From Blastopirellula marina (GTDB taxonomy: Bacteria > Planctomycetota > Planctomycetia > Pirellulales > Pirellulaceae), in the NCBI RefSeq assembly GCF_002967715.1, contig NZ_PUIA01000069.1, forward strand, positions 310,001-374,000: 64,000 bases of DNA. The letters are read 5' to 3'. The position numbers and the translations under genes were made by a program. Positions 34,427 through 43,750 of the stretch are shown one piece after another (positions within the stretch are counted from its first letter, which is position 1; each line of letters opens with the position of its first letter). The notes under the pieces were generated by a model. The model was not told the origin of the DNA. It ran no database searches and saw nothing but the letters and a program-made list of their open reading frames with translations.

Positions 34427-34531
34427 CAAACCAGGCACCCGCACCCCAATCCTACCGCGTCCTTTCCCGATTTCCGGGATGGCCTATAATCTTGTTGGAC
34501 GTTGAAATATCGCTATCGTGACTAGGAACCT

Positions 34532-35284
34532 ATGGACTCCCCCGATCACTCTGAAAACATCGACCACATCCTGAACACGTGGAAATTTGAGCCTGGCCGG
34601 CTAACGGCCCGGATCACGACCGCGTCGGATGGGCGTGACGTACTGCAGATGCGGATCGAGATGGGTCTGTTGCAGATGGAAATCAATGGAAGGCCTGACG
34701 GTGAAAGGCCTTACAACTTTGATTCGTATCTCGAATACCTGCACTCCCAGTTCCTGACTGACCCGGCGGCCACGTTGAGCGAGGACGACTGTGTCGAGAT
34801 CGACCGCGAGTTTGTCCAGCTTTATCATCGCCGAATCTGCTGGCTAGCCCTGCGAGAGTACGAGAAGGCCGTCCGCGACGCCGATCACACATTGGCCCTG
34901 ATGGATGTCTGCCGCGATCACTCGAGCGATGAAGAGTGGATCGACAGCCACGAGCATTTTCGTCCGTTTGTGATGTTCCACCGCATTCAAGCCAAAGCCT
35001 TGATCGAGCTGGAGAAACACACACCAGAACACGCGATCGAGCAACTGACCGAAGGGGTCGAGCAGCTTCGTAGCTTCTACGAAGCCGAAGGAATGGAAGA
35101 CGGCGAAGAGTTCGAGTCGGACGAACTGCATGTCCGCCTGATCGAGCTGCGAGAAACGCTTCGCGAGCAATTCGACGTCGGGCAAACGCTCAACGAGCAA
35201 CTGGCCGATGCCGTGGCCAACGAACGCTACGAACAGGCCGCAAAACTGCGTGATCGTATTCATCGCCGCGAAGACCCCCGCTAA
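34532..35284 (+). CDS. UVR-motif protein
   Basis: A 250-residue cytoplasmic protein. The last 35 residues form a UVR motif (LNEQLADAVANERYEQAAKL followed by RDRIHR), the helical hairpin that links UvrB and UvrC and is also found in McsA-type proteins. The rest is acidic and helical (YHRRICWLALREYEKAVRDA) with no clear domain. The protein is not UvrB or UvrC. A role in binding another UVR protein is inferred. It is monocistronic. Confidence 0.8.
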   Translation: MDSPDHSENIDHILNTWKFEPGRLTARITTASDGRDVLQMRIEMGLLQMEINGRPDGERPYNFDSYLEYLHSQFLTDPAATLSEDDCVEIDREFVQLYHRRICWLALREYEKAVRDADHTLALMDVCRDHSSDEEWIDSHEHFRPFVMFHRIQAKALIELEKHTPEHAIEQLTEGVEQLRSFYEAEGMEDGEEFESDELHVRLIELRETLREQFDVGQTLNEQLADAVANERYEQAAKLRDRIHRREDPR

Positions 35285-35490
35285 GCGAGGGGCCATTTCG
35301 ACGTAAGCGACTTATCTGTATGGCCTTACGATCACTTGCCAGCCATTTTCACCGGGCCTATTCCCCCGCGTGTGGATAAACTTTGTTGCATTCACTTCCC
35401 GATCTGGATAGAATTCTGTCACACACCTTTTTAATGCTTTCAAGCACATATCCCGGTATATCCCACCTTCAAGCGATCCAAGGAACTGCT

Positions 35491-36792
35491 ATGTCCGAGA
35501 AGTCGACTAATCCCTCGCCACAGAAAAATGTCCAGCGTCGTACCTTCCTCAAAGGCTCTGCTGCACTGGGTACCGCCGCTGCGGTTGGCAGCCTGACGCT
35601 GGCCCGTTCGGCCCATGCTGCTGGTAACGACGAATTGAAAGTGGCTCTGATCGGTTGTGGTGGCCGTGGTAACGGAGCCGCCGTCAACGCGACCAAGGGG
35701 GACGAGAATCTGAAGATTACCGTCCTGGCCGATATCTTCCCGGACAAGGTCGAAGCATCCAAGCGAATTCTGGCCCGACAGCTGGGTGACCGCCTGGCTG
35801 TGACCGACGAAAACTGCTTCAGCGGTTTCGATGCTTATAAGCAAGTGATGGACACCGATGTCGACGTTGTGCTGCTGTGCACCACGCCTCACTTCCGCCC
35901 GGCTCACCTGGAAGCCGCCATCGCCGCCGGCAAGCACGTCTTCTGCGAAAAGCCTGTCGCGATCGATGCTCCTGGTTGCCGCAAGGTGATGGAAACCGTC
36001 GAGAAGGCCAAGCAAAAGAACCTGAGTATCGTTAGCGGTCTGTGCTGGCGTTACCATCCGTCGGTGATCGCCACCGTCGAAAAGATCAAAGAAGGCCTGA
36101 TCGGCGACGTTGTTTCGATGCAGGAAAACTACCTGGCCGGCACCCTCTGGCACCGTGGTAACAAAGAAGAATGGTCGGAGATGGAATACCAGATCCGCAA
36201 CTGGCTGTACTTCACTTGGCTCTCGGGCGACCACATCGCCGAACAAGCGATTCACAGCATCGACAAGGGGCAGTGGATCATGGACGACCAGACCCCGGTT
36301 AGCTGCTACGGTCTGGGCGGTCGTGAAGTCCGCACCGGCGAAGAATACGGTAATATCTTCGATCACCATGCTGTCATGTACGAATACGCTGGCGGTCAGA
36401 AGATGTTCCACTACACGCGTCAGATGGCTGGCTGCTTCAACGAGACCGAAGACTTCATCATGGGTACCAAGGGGAACGCCAAGATCCTCAGCGGTGTCAT
36501 TGAAGGCCAGAACAACTGGAAGTACGACGGCCCTGGTGGCAACATGTACGACCTGGAACACAAAGCCCTCTACGAAGGCATGCGTTCAGGCAACATCATC
36601 AACAACGGCGACTACATGACCAAGAGCACCATGTGTGCGATCATGGGCCGCATGGCGACCTACACCGGTAAGAAGGTCACCTGGGAAGAAGCTTGGAACA
36701 GCCAGGAAGACCTGACTCCCAAGTCGTACGAATGGGGCGCGGTCACCATCCCCACTCCAATCGCCGTTCCTGGCAAGACCAAGTTGGTCTAA
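35491..36792 (+). CDS. Gfo/Idh/MocA-family oxidoreductase, Tat-exported
   Basis: A 433-residue protein. ATG 35491 has AAGGA 6 bases upstream. The N-terminus is a Tat signal (QRRTFLKGSAALG then AAAVGSL). A Rossmann domain follows, with ALIGCGGRGNG, VADIFPDKVE, the VVLLCTTPHFRP, and the family EKP triad (FCEKPVAID). The C-terminal part contains GDHIAEQAIHS, typical of planctomycete members. It oxidises or reduces sugar-like substrates with NAD(P). Secretion with bound cofactor is the usual reason for Tat export. Followed by a strong terminator. Confidence 0.94.
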   Translation: MSEKSTNPSPQKNVQRRTFLKGSAALGTAAAVGSLTLARSAHAAGNDELKVALIGCGGRGNGAAVNATKGDENLKITVLADIFPDKVEASKRILARQLGDRLAVTDENCFSGFDAYKQVMDTDVDVVLLCTTPHFRPAHLEAAIAAGKHVFCEKPVAIDAPGCRKVMETVEKAKQKNLSIVSGLCWRYHPSVIATVEKIKEGLIGDVVSMQENYLAGTLWHRGNKEEWSEMEYQIRNWLYFTWLSGDHIAEQAIHSIDKGQWIMDDQTPVSCYGLGGREVRTGEEYGNIFDHHAVMYEYAGGQKMFHYTRQMAGCFNETEDFIMGTKGNAKILSGVIEGQNNWKYDGPGGNMYDLEHKALYEGMRSGNIINNGDYMTKSTMCAIMGRMATYTGKKVTWEEAWNSQEDLTPKSYEWGAVTIPTPIAVPGKTKLV

Positions 36793-36829
36793 GCCACTGA
36801 TCGTGCGAGCGATGAAATCGGATTACACT

Positions 36830-36865
36830 AGAGGCCAGGAATTTCCCTGGCCTCTTTTCTTTTCC
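36830..36865 (+). terminator. Rho-independent terminator
   Basis: AGAGGCCAGG and CCTGGCCTCT form a perfect 10-base stem with a 6-base loop, followed by TTTCTTTTCC. It follows the Gfo/Idh gene and ends 4 bases before the annotated start of the ABC permease. Confidence 0.9.
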
Positions 36866-36869
36866 GCTT

Positions 36870-38486
36870 GTGACTTTGCACCCATCCCCAGTTCGACATC
36901 CTCTGTTGCCGGTGCCCCTGTTTGCACTGGCCGTTGTCGCGATCGTCCTCGCGTTTTGGCTCTGGGGCGACCCTCTTTCGATTCGCCTGGCCTTCGCCAC
37001 ATCGCTGTACGCATTGGCGGTGATCGCGATGACCTTGCCCCCTGCGATCGCAACGAGCCTGCTGCTATTTCGTACGAACCTTATCGGCCGCCGCGTCTTG
37101 CTTGCGCTGCTGGTGATTTGGCTGTTCATTCCTATCTATGTGCATATCGCCGGCTGGCGTGATCTATTCGGGCCGCAAGGGTGGCTGGAGGTTGCCAGCC
37201 CTTTTGATCCCAGTGCCAACCTGATCGACGGCTGGACAGGCCTCTTGTGGCTACATGGCCTGGCCGCGTTTCCGTGGGCCGTGCTGATCACCGGCATGGC
37301 CTTCACGCGAAGTTCGGCTGGTCTGGAAGACGATGCCCGCCTGGAAATCACACCGCTGGCCGTGCTGGCGAGGGTCACCCTGCGGCAAAACTGGGACGCC
37401 GTACTTGTCGCAGCCGCGTGGATCGTCGTCACCGTTTTCGGCGAAATGAGTATCGCCAGCGTGTGCAACGTGCGAACGTATGCCGAAGTCGTCTTCACCG
37501 GCATTCCACTCGGGCAATCGACTACCGAATCGACACTGACCATCGCCCCAGGGGGCGCTCTGATGATCGGTCTGATCTTGCTTACCGCATGGCTCGCCCA
37601 TGGCCTGCGACCTGCCCCTACTGACGCTGAAGTGAAACGAGCGAAGTTATTGCCGCTGGCGGGCCGTCGCGTATTGGCATCGCTGGTGGTATGGTCGCTA
37701 TTCCTGATCCCCCTAGCGCCGCCGATCGCTGGGCTGGTTTACAAAGTGGGAATCACCATCGACCAGGTCGACGGACAATTCATTCGAGGCTGGTCGCTGG
37801 CCAAGGCCTTCACTTTGACACTCAGTAGCGCGAGCATCTATCAGAAAGAACTGCTCTGGACGCTGGCCCTCAGCATGACCGTAGCGGTCATCACCACAAT
37901 CGTCAGCTTGCTGCTAAGTGATCTCGCGACGCGAAGTCGCTGGTCAGGGAGCTTCGTTACCTTACTGTGCGCCGCTTTGTTCGCTCTGCCGGGACCGATC
38001 GTGGGGCTTGGCATTGCCTGGGGGTCGAATCGGCCGTGGCTCGCCCCCCTGGCTCCCTTGATCGATCGCAGCATCTTCAATCCAACGCTGGCAATTCTGA
38101 CGGTGACCGTGCCGCTGGTGACGTTCTTTTACTGGCACGCGATGCATACTTCGCGGCAGATCTACGAGATGGCTCGCATCGACGGCAGCTCCTGGTGGCG
38201 AACGTGGACACGGATTGTGCTGCCGGCAAACATCCCGGTGATTGTCGCTGGCGCACTGATCGCCCTGGTGCTGGCAGCCAACGATGTGTCGGCCTCGGTG
38301 ATGGTGCTACCGGCAGGCATCGATACGATTTCGCGACGCATTTTCGGCCTGCTGCACTTTGGCGGGGAAGATAACGTCGCCGGGATTCTGTTGATGAACC
38401 TGGCAGTGGTCGCCGCGTTGTCGGTGGTGATTGGGCGTCTGGCCAGCTGGCGCGATCGTAACGATTTTGGCGATTCGGTGCCGTAA
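36870..38486 (+). CDS. ABC transporter permease, two fused BPD-type domains
   Basis: A 538-residue membrane protein with about twelve hydrophobic helices in two halves. The EAA-like loops are ARLEITPLAVLARVTLRQN in the first half and EMARIDGSSWWRTWTRIVLP in the second, which is the double-domain design of iron(III)/thiamine-type permeases. It would need an ATP-binding protein and a substrate-binding protein, and neither is in the window. GTG 36870 is the only reasonable first start (no Shine-Dalgarno seen); an internal GTG at 36912 is the alternative. Substrate unknown. Confidence 0.85.
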   Translation: MTLHPSPVRHPLLPVPLFALAVVAIVLAFWLWGDPLSIRLAFATSLYALAVIAMTLPPAIATSLLLFRTNLIGRRVLLALLVIWLFIPIYVHIAGWRDLFGPQGWLEVASPFDPSANLIDGWTGLLWLHGLAAFPWAVLITGMAFTRSSAGLEDDARLEITPLAVLARVTLRQNWDAVLVAAAWIVVTVFGEMSIASVCNVRTYAEVVFTGIPLGQSTTESTLTIAPGGALMIGLILLTAWLAHGLRPAPTDAEVKRAKLLPLAGRRVLASLVVWSLFLIPLAPPIAGLVYKVGITIDQVDGQFIRGWSLAKAFTLTLSSASIYQKELLWTLALSMTVAVITTIVSLLLSDLATRSRWSGSFVTLLCAALFALPGPIVGLGIAWGSNRPWLAPLAPLIDRSIFNPTLAILTVTVPLVTFFYWHAMHTSRQIYEMARIDGSSWWRTWTRIVLPANIPVIVAGALIALVLAANDVSASVMVLPAGIDTISRRIFGLLHFGGEDNVAGILLMNLAVVAALSVVIGRLASWRDRNDFGDSVP

Positions 38487-38540
38487 TCCGCAATGGCGTA
38501 CTATACTGCCAGTGTTCGACCAACTGACGAAGGAGGCCCC

Positions 38541-39677
38541 ATGCGTTTATGGAATTCACTGCCGCTGCTACTCGCTTTGCTCGCCGCGGCACCTCTATGC
38601 GCGGACGAGATCGCGTTTGAACGTGATGACAAGCGCATCGACCTCAAGGGACAGGTCATTGCCACGCACGAGGCCGGCATTATTCTGCACACGCCTGACG
38701 GTAAGATGTGGCCGATTCAAAATGCCGAGATCGTCGAACGAACGAAGACGGCGGCTCCCTTCGACCTGCAAACCAAAGAGCAACTGATCGAGACCGTCCT
38801 GGCCGAAATGCCGCCGGGTTCGCAGGTCATCGAAACCACCCACTACGTCGTCGCCTACAACACCTCGCGGGCCTACGCGCAGTGGGTCGCCGGGATGCTC
38901 GAGCGACTGCATCGCGGGTTCACCAGTTATTGGACGCAGCGCGGCCTCAAACTGGAAGAGCCACAGCAGCCGCTGGTGGCCTTGGTATTCGACAATCAAG
39001 ATAGCTTCGCCCGGTACGGCCAGGCCGAACTGGGGGACGCAGCGAAGAGCGTCATCGGCTTCTACAGCATGCACACGAACTACGTCGTGATGTTCGACCT
39101 GACAGGGGGCGGTGCAGGGGATGCCTCGAAACGAACGATAGGCATTCGCGATATTCAGCGGCTGATGTCACGCCCTGACTTTCAATGGAGCCTGGCCACG
39201 ATCGTACATGAAGCTACCCATCAGTTGGCCTTCAATACCGGCTTGCAGAAGCGTTATGCGGACGTGCCGCTGTGGTTCTCGGAAGGGCTGGCCATCTACT
39301 TTGAAACACCGGACGTCTCGAGCAGTCGCGGCTGGCGAGGCATCGGTCAGGTTAGTGCCCCACGGCTACAGCAGTTCCAAAAGGCGGCCCGCGACAGCTC
39401 GCAGCCTTTTCTCCCAGACATGCTGATCAACGACGACTCGCTTCGCAAAGCGGCGACGGCCATGGATCGCTACTCGCAAGCGTGGGCCGTGACGTACTTC
39501 TTGCAGAAGCGAAAGCCTGAAGCATACGATGCCTATCTCAAAGAGCTATCGCAGATCGAACCGCTACACGATCCATCGCAAACCGAACGTGTTCGACTGT
39601 TTCAAAAACACTTCGGCGTCGATCTGACGGAACTCGAAAACGAAGTCCGCCAGATGATGCAAGGCTTAAGGCCATAG
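38541..39677 (+). CDS. DUF1570 protein, HExxH metallopeptidase-like
   Basis: A 378-residue protein. ATG 38541 follows AGGAGG by 4 bases and opens a signal peptide (LWNSLPLLLALLAAAPLCA). A conserved HEATHQLAFN (His223, Glu224, His227) is a zincin-type HExxH motif, with the downstream WFSEGLAIYFE giving the gluzincin-like third Glu. This fits DUF1570, a secreted planctomycete family that is likely a zinc peptidase. The substrate is unknown. It follows the permease by 54 bases on the same strand. Confidence 0.85.
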   Translation: MRLWNSLPLLLALLAAAPLCADEIAFERDDKRIDLKGQVIATHEAGIILHTPDGKMWPIQNAEIVERTKTAAPFDLQTKEQLIETVLAEMPPGSQVIETTHYVVAYNTSRAYAQWVAGMLERLHRGFTSYWTQRGLKLEEPQQPLVALVFDNQDSFARYGQAELGDAAKSVIGFYSMHTNYVVMFDLTGGGAGDASKRTIGIRDIQRLMSRPDFQWSLATIVHEATHQLAFNTGLQKRYADVPLWFSEGLAIYFETPDVSSSRGWRGIGQVSAPRLQQFQKAARDSSQPFLPDMLINDDSLRKAATAMDRYSQAWAVTYFLQKRKPEAYDAYLKELSQIEPLHDPSQTERVRLFQKHFGVDLTELENEVRQMMQGLRP

Positions 39678-39698
39678 TGGCTAAACAGGATTAGCCAC
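39677..39698. terminator. Hairpin between convergent genes
   Basis: GTGGCTAA and TTAGCCAC form a perfect 8-base stem with a 6-base loop at the very end of the DUF1570 gene, in the gap before the convergent PQQ-propeller gene. It may work for both. Confidence 0.55.
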
Positions 39699-39723
39699 TG
39701 TGCTCTCTGTGGCAAAATCTCTT

Positions 39724-41052
39724 CTACTTCTCTTCGCGAATGCGGTAGAGGTTATCGGCAGTGCGGATGACCAGGTTTCCGTCCAGGAAGATCGGGTTGG
39801 CCATGATGCGTTCGCCCAGGTCGTTTTCGGCGATCACGTCATATTCATCCCCTGGCTTGATGACGGTCGTCATGCCTGATTCGCTGCAGAAGTAGATGCG
39901 TCCGTTGGCATACGTGGGGGACGCGCTGTAGTTCCCGCCCATGCGACTGGTCCACACCTCTTGCCCCGTCGCAGCATCCACACAAGTCGCCACGCCGCGA
40001 TCGCTGACCATGTAGATTCGACCATCGATAATTACTGGGGAAGGGGTCGTAGGCACCTGACGGCTGAAGGTCCATTCGATGTGCGAGTTGGTTACGTCCC
40101 CTTCGCCATCGGTGCGAATCGCCACTAACTGGGGACGCATGAAACCAGAACAAATATAGACGGTGCCGTTTTCGAACACAGGTGCCGGCACATTCGAGAA
40201 ACCGCTGCCGTGATCGGCTCGCCATAGTTCCTTACCGGTCTGTGGATCGTAGGCACAAACCCACTGAGCACCCGGGATGATGACCTGGGTTTGCCCATTG
40301 ATCTCGACCACCAGTGGCGTGGCGTATGCTTTCTTACGATCGCCATCGTCGGTACGGAAAGGAGGACGCGCGGTCTTCCAGGCAGTCTTGCCGGTCTTCT
40401 TATCAACGGCGGTGATGTACTGCTCGTTGACCCCGTCGCAAGTCAGGATAACCAGGTCACCGACAACCACCGGCGAACTGCCAGGGCCGACGTTGTACTC
40501 GAGGGCATTGTCGTTGTTCTTCCACACTACCTCGGCCGATTCAGTATCGATACAGCACGCGCCGTAGGTTCCGAAGTAGCAGTAGACGAACTTGCCTTCA
40601 GCCACAGGGGTTGGCGAGGCGTACGAATTGGTGAGATGAACCGGCAGTGGATCGGTCACGTGAAACAGGTCGACCGTTCGCAGCAGTTTGCCGGTCTTGT
40701 AATCGACTTCGACGGCCTTAAGGTCAACATCCGAAGCGAGGTTCGATTGATCACGCTGAAACGGCTTGGCGTCCTTCAATCGTTCATTCTTCTCTTCTTC
40801 CGACAACAGGTTCACCATCGCCGTAGTCAGCCAGATCTTGTCCCCGACGAGCACTGGCGACGACCAGCCTTTGCCGGGGATCTCGGTCTTCCAAACAACA
40901 TTCTCATCGGCTCCCCATTTCAGCGGGACGTTCTTGGCCGGTGCGATACCGTCTCCACTGGGTCCGCGAAACTGCGGCCAGCTTTCAGCCGAGGCGGTGC
41001 CAATCAAAAGTCCCGTCACAAGTGCGAGCGATAGCAGACGAACAGTGGTCAT
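39724..41052 (-). CDS. Secreted PQQ-type beta-propeller protein
   Basis: A 442-residue protein. ATG 41052 (MTTVRLLSLALVTGLLIGTA) opens a signal peptide; further upstream the frame is open but not coding-like. The mature protein begins SWPQFRGPSGDG, the standard opening of this planctomycete family, and runs through at least seven blades with turns such as DYKTGKLLRTV, AVDKKTGKTAWK, AYDPQTGKELWRA and CVDAATGQEVWTS. It is a sister of the protein at 32444. A binding or scaffolding role in the periplasm is inferred. Confidence 0.88.
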   Translation of the reverse strand: MTTVRLLSLALVTGLLIGTASAESWPQFRGPSGDGIAPAKNVPLKWGADENVVWKTEIPGKGWSSPVLVGDKIWLTTAMVNLLSEEEKNERLKDAKPFQRDQSNLASDVDLKAVEVDYKTGKLLRTVDLFHVTDPLPVHLTNSYASPTPVAEGKFVYCYFGTYGACCIDTESAEVVWKNNDNALEYNVGPGSSPVVVGDLVILTCDGVNEQYITAVDKKTGKTAWKTARPPFRTDDGDRKKAYATPLVVEINGQTQVIIPGAQWVCAYDPQTGKELWRADHGSGFSNVPAPVFENGTVYICSGFMRPQLVAIRTDGEGDVTNSHIEWTFSRQVPTTPSPVIIDGRIYMVSDRGVATCVDAATGQEVWTSRMGGNYSASPTYANGRIYFCSESGMTTVIKPGDEYDVIAENDLGERIMANPIFLDGNLVIRTADNLYRIREEK

Positions 41053-41111
41053 GGGCGAAAACCTGATCTGGTGGGAAGCAATTACGAGGGAAGGAGAGTG
41101 GCTCAATCGTG

Positions 41112-41348
41112 TTAGCCTAAATGACAGCCACCGGTACCACATTGAGGCAAACCACATCCGCCGCCGCTGGGCATCGGACCGCAGACCGGCAGTTGATTCG
41201 ATTTACCACCGGTATGGGCCGCTGGGACACTCCAGGCCTTTTCCAGCTTGGCACTGCCACACTCGGGGCACTTTGGCTTTTCGCTCCCCCGCACCAACAA
41301 TTCAAACTGGCTTTGGCACGCCTCGCATGTGTATTCAAACAGCGGCAT
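41112..41348 (-). CDS. FmdB-type zinc-ribbon protein
   Basis: A 78-residue protein starting MPLFEYTCEACQSQFE. It has the CxxC...CPECG zinc ribbon of the FmdB regulatory family (residues 8-31), and a Gly/Cys-rich end (GGGCGLPQCGTGGCHLG) that may bind a further metal. FmdB-like proteins have been proposed as regulators; real function is uncertain. AGGTG lies just upstream of ATG 41348. Confidence 0.9.
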   Translation of the reverse strand: MPLFEYTCEACQSQFELLVRGSEKPKCPECGSAKLEKAWSVPAAHTGGKSNQLPVCGPMPSGGGCGLPQCGTGGCHLG

Positions 41349-41428
41349 CGGTTCACCTGAGATCAAAATCGGTTAGAGTCAAATTAGAGCTGACCGTATT
41401 GTAAATGATAACCCAGGAAACTCCATCC

Positions 41429-42103
41429 ATGTCTGATCGACCTTTGCTCACCCGACAGCAGTCCCGCGCCGTCGATACAATCGCCGCCGAGAAGTACCAC
41501 ATCCCCGGGGTCATCCTTATGGAAAACGCTGGCCGAGGTTGTGCCGAACTGTTGCTCTCGCACAGTCCGGCCAGCGTCCTGATCTGCTGCGGGCCTGGCA
41601 ACAACGGAGGCGATGGCTATGTTATTGCCAGGCACTTAGACCTCTTGGGTGTCCCGGTGAAAATCGCCCTATTCTGTCCTCGCGAGCGCATCCACGGTGA
41701 CGCACTGATCAATTTTAGGATTATCGAAGCCGCCGGCATTGAGATTCTCGACTTTGCCGATGAGCCTCTTTGCGAATGGTTTGCCTCGCGACTGCACGAG
41801 GCAGATTGGGTCGTCGACGCGATGCTGGGGACCGGTGTCACTTCGCCGCCGCGTGAACCGATGGCTTCAGCCATTCGCCAGATTAATGCGGCTTCAGCCC
41901 AGGTCATGGCAATCGATATTCCCAGCGGACTCGACTGCGATACCGGGCAGCCCAACACCCCAACGATCGAAGCCAACTTCACGGCCACGTTTGTTACCTC
42001 GAAGCCTGGCTACGCGAAACCTTCAGCAAAGCCGTACGTGGGAGAGGTACACGTTGTCGATATCGGGACGCCTCAGGCACTGCTGGGCGAGATCTTCCGC
42101 TAG
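41429..42103 (+). CDS. nnrE: NAD(P)H-hydrate epimerase
   Basis: A 224-residue protein of the YjeF N-terminal family. It interconverts R and S forms of damaged NADHX and NADPHX so that the dehydratase can repair them. Marks are LTRQQSRAVDTIA, GVILMENAGRG, ICCGPGNNGGDGYVIARHL, DAMLGTG and VMAIDIPSGLDCDTG. The C-terminal dehydratase half is missing, as in bacteria where it is separate. ATG 41429 is preferred to ATG 41405. The next gene is convergent. Confidence 0.95.
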   Translation: MSDRPLLTRQQSRAVDTIAAEKYHIPGVILMENAGRGCAELLLSHSPASVLICCGPGNNGGDGYVIARHLDLLGVPVKIALFCPRERIHGDALINFRIIEAAGIEILDFADEPLCEWFASRLHEADWVVDAMLGTGVTSPPREPMASAIRQINAASAQVMAIDIPSGLDCDTGQPNTPTIEANFTATFVTSKPGYAKPSAKPYVGEVHVVDIGTPQALLGEIFR

Positions 42104-42141
42104 GAATTCATCCCCGGGCAGATGGTGACCAGGGGACGGGA

Positions 42142-42630
42142 TCAAAGATCGATCGACTTTTTGAAGAAGCTCATCGCGTCGGTGCCTGGGTCTCCGGCGA
42201 CGAATCCGTGCCGCAGATATAACTGGCGTGCCCGGTTGTCGGCCCGGACTTCGAGCGTGACATAAGCACATGCTTCTTCCTTGGCCAACTGATCGACCGC
42301 TTGAAGCAACGCACCGCCGACTCCCTGGCCGCGTGCTTCAGGAGCGACGGCCAGATCGTGAATGTTGATCAGCGGCTGGGCTTTGAAGGTCGAGAAACCG
42401 AGGAAACAATTGGCCAGCCCGACAAACTTTCCATCCGCACTAGCCAACAGCCCACGAAACTGATCGACCTTACGCAGACGCTCGATCAGATTCTCGTAAA
42501 CGTCCGGCGAGAGAGGAGCGGCACCCCCCATCGGATCGCGGGCATACTGATCTAACAGCTGAACCAGTGCCGAGGCGTGCTGCGGATCGTTCAAGTCAAT
42601 GCGAATGATCTTGCCAGAGAAAACAGGCAT
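42142..42630 (-). CDS. GNAT-family N-acetyltransferase
   Basis: A 162-residue protein with the GNAT fold: acetyl-CoA binding motif VAPEARGQGVGGALL, then VTLEVRADNRARQLYLRHGF. Acetylates an unknown amine, possibly a protein N-terminus, polyamine or antibiotic. It follows the diadenylate cyclase gene by 37 bases on the same strand and is probably in one operon with it; no known functional link exists. Confidence 0.92.
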   Translation of the reverse strand: MPVFSGKIIRIDLNDPQHASALVQLLDQYARDPMGGAAPLSPDVYENLIERLRKVDQFRGLLASADGKFVGLANCFLGFSTFKAQPLINIHDLAVAPEARGQGVGGALLQAVDQLAKEEACAYVTLEVRADNRARQLYLRHGFVAGDPGTDAMSFFKKSIDL

Positions 42631-42667
42631 GCTCGAACCTCGCCTAGAAAAATCAACCTGGCGAAGA

Positions 42668-43603
42668 CTAGTCGTTCGCGCTTTGAATATTGTCGAAGTC
42701 GAGGTCCTTCCACTTCATCGCCCGTCGCGATGGCTCGATGCGAAGGACGACTTCTCCTCCCTGGAACAAGCGAACCGTTCCGTTCGACTCGCTGACGGCA
42801 ATGGAGATGGCCTTGGTCTTTTTGCTGATCGCAGCGGCGGCCCAGTGGCGCGCCCCCAACCCTTTGCTCAGCGTAACGCTGGCCGAAGTCACGTCCAGCA
42901 TGCGGCCAGCGGCCTCGACGGTCCCATCGGCGTTGACGACAAACGCTCCGTCGAGCTGCGCGATTTCCTTGAGGTTTTCGCGAACGCTACGATCGCCAAT
43001 GTGGCGATCCTTCTTGGCATACCCTTTCAGTGGATCGAAACCACTGGGGGCGCTGTTGGAAAGAACCTTGCGATGATCTCCGACAACGAAGCAGGTCCCA
43101 ACCGGTTTCCCTTCGCGGCCTTCGCGACCGATCTCGACTGCCAGGTCGACCACGATTTTAAGGGTTTCCAGCGGGACACTCGTTTCGAGCTTCCGCAGGT
43201 CTCGCGAGGTCAGGCGGCCCAGGCGTTCGTCCAGGCGAATGAAGCTGATGGTATCGATGCGTTCTTCGTCGAAGCCACTGTACAAGGCAACGACCTTGGC
43301 ACCGGTCGAGAGCTGGTCGTTGGCGACTGCTTCGACCAGGGCATGCATCAGCTTTTCGAGGATCGGGCTCTCTTCCAGTTCGACGACTACGCCGTGCAGG
43401 CCAGTATCTTCGATGCCCTCTAAGAACTCTTCGCGATCAGCGGCGACGATGACCTTGTGGTTATCAGCCACGGCCTTGAGCTTTTCCCACTCAGGCTGAC
43501 CATCCACAAAAATAAGTACCGCATCCGCCTCGGCGATTTCGAGCATTCGAATCGCGAGCTTCAGGAACTCAGTGAACTGACTCGAGAGCTTTTGATATTT
43601 CAT
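42668..43603 (-). CDS. Diadenylate cyclase, DacZ-like (DisA_N domain)
   Basis: A 311-residue protein from ATG 43603 (MKYQKLSSQFTEFLKLAIRM). Residues 1-145 look like the pyruvate-kinase-C-like domain of archaeal DacZ; residues about 160-295 form the DAC domain with DGA at 218-220 (LDGAFVVNADG) and the catalytic GARHWAAAAISKKT at 250-263, where the common RHR is RHW. It would make c-di-AMP from two ATP. The DGA and RHxAA features support activity; the Trp substitution is unusual. A GNAT gene follows. No phosphodiesterase is nearby. Confidence 0.85.
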   Translation of the reverse strand: MKYQKLSSQFTEFLKLAIRMLEIAEADAVLIFVDGQPEWEKLKAVADNHKVIVAADREEFLEGIEDTGLHGVVVELEESPILEKLMHALVEAVANDQLSTGAKVVALYSGFDEERIDTISFIRLDERLGRLTSRDLRKLETSVPLETLKIVVDLAVEIGREGREGKPVGTCFVVGDHRKVLSNSAPSGFDPLKGYAKKDRHIGDRSVRENLKEIAQLDGAFVVNADGTVEAAGRMLDVTSASVTLSKGLGARHWAAAAISKKTKAISIAVSESNGTVRLFQGGEVVLRIEPSRRAMKWKDLDFDNIQSAND

Positions 43604-43750
43604 CCTCGGCGGAGTTTCATTCCCAGAAGTGAAGCCGGCTATCAACGCGCATGTGCCGACAATCGTAGGACAGATCCCCTCCACTGACAAGCGCTGCCCA
43701 GCCATTTCAGGACCTGGGTCAGCCAATTTTCTTGGAGAAACCCCCTGCGA

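Noticed and set aside
35440-36561. Open frame of 373 codons antisense to the Gfo/Idh gene
   Set aside because: The opposite strand encodes a clear Tat-exported oxidoreductase; the antisense translation is typical of GC-rich shadow frames.
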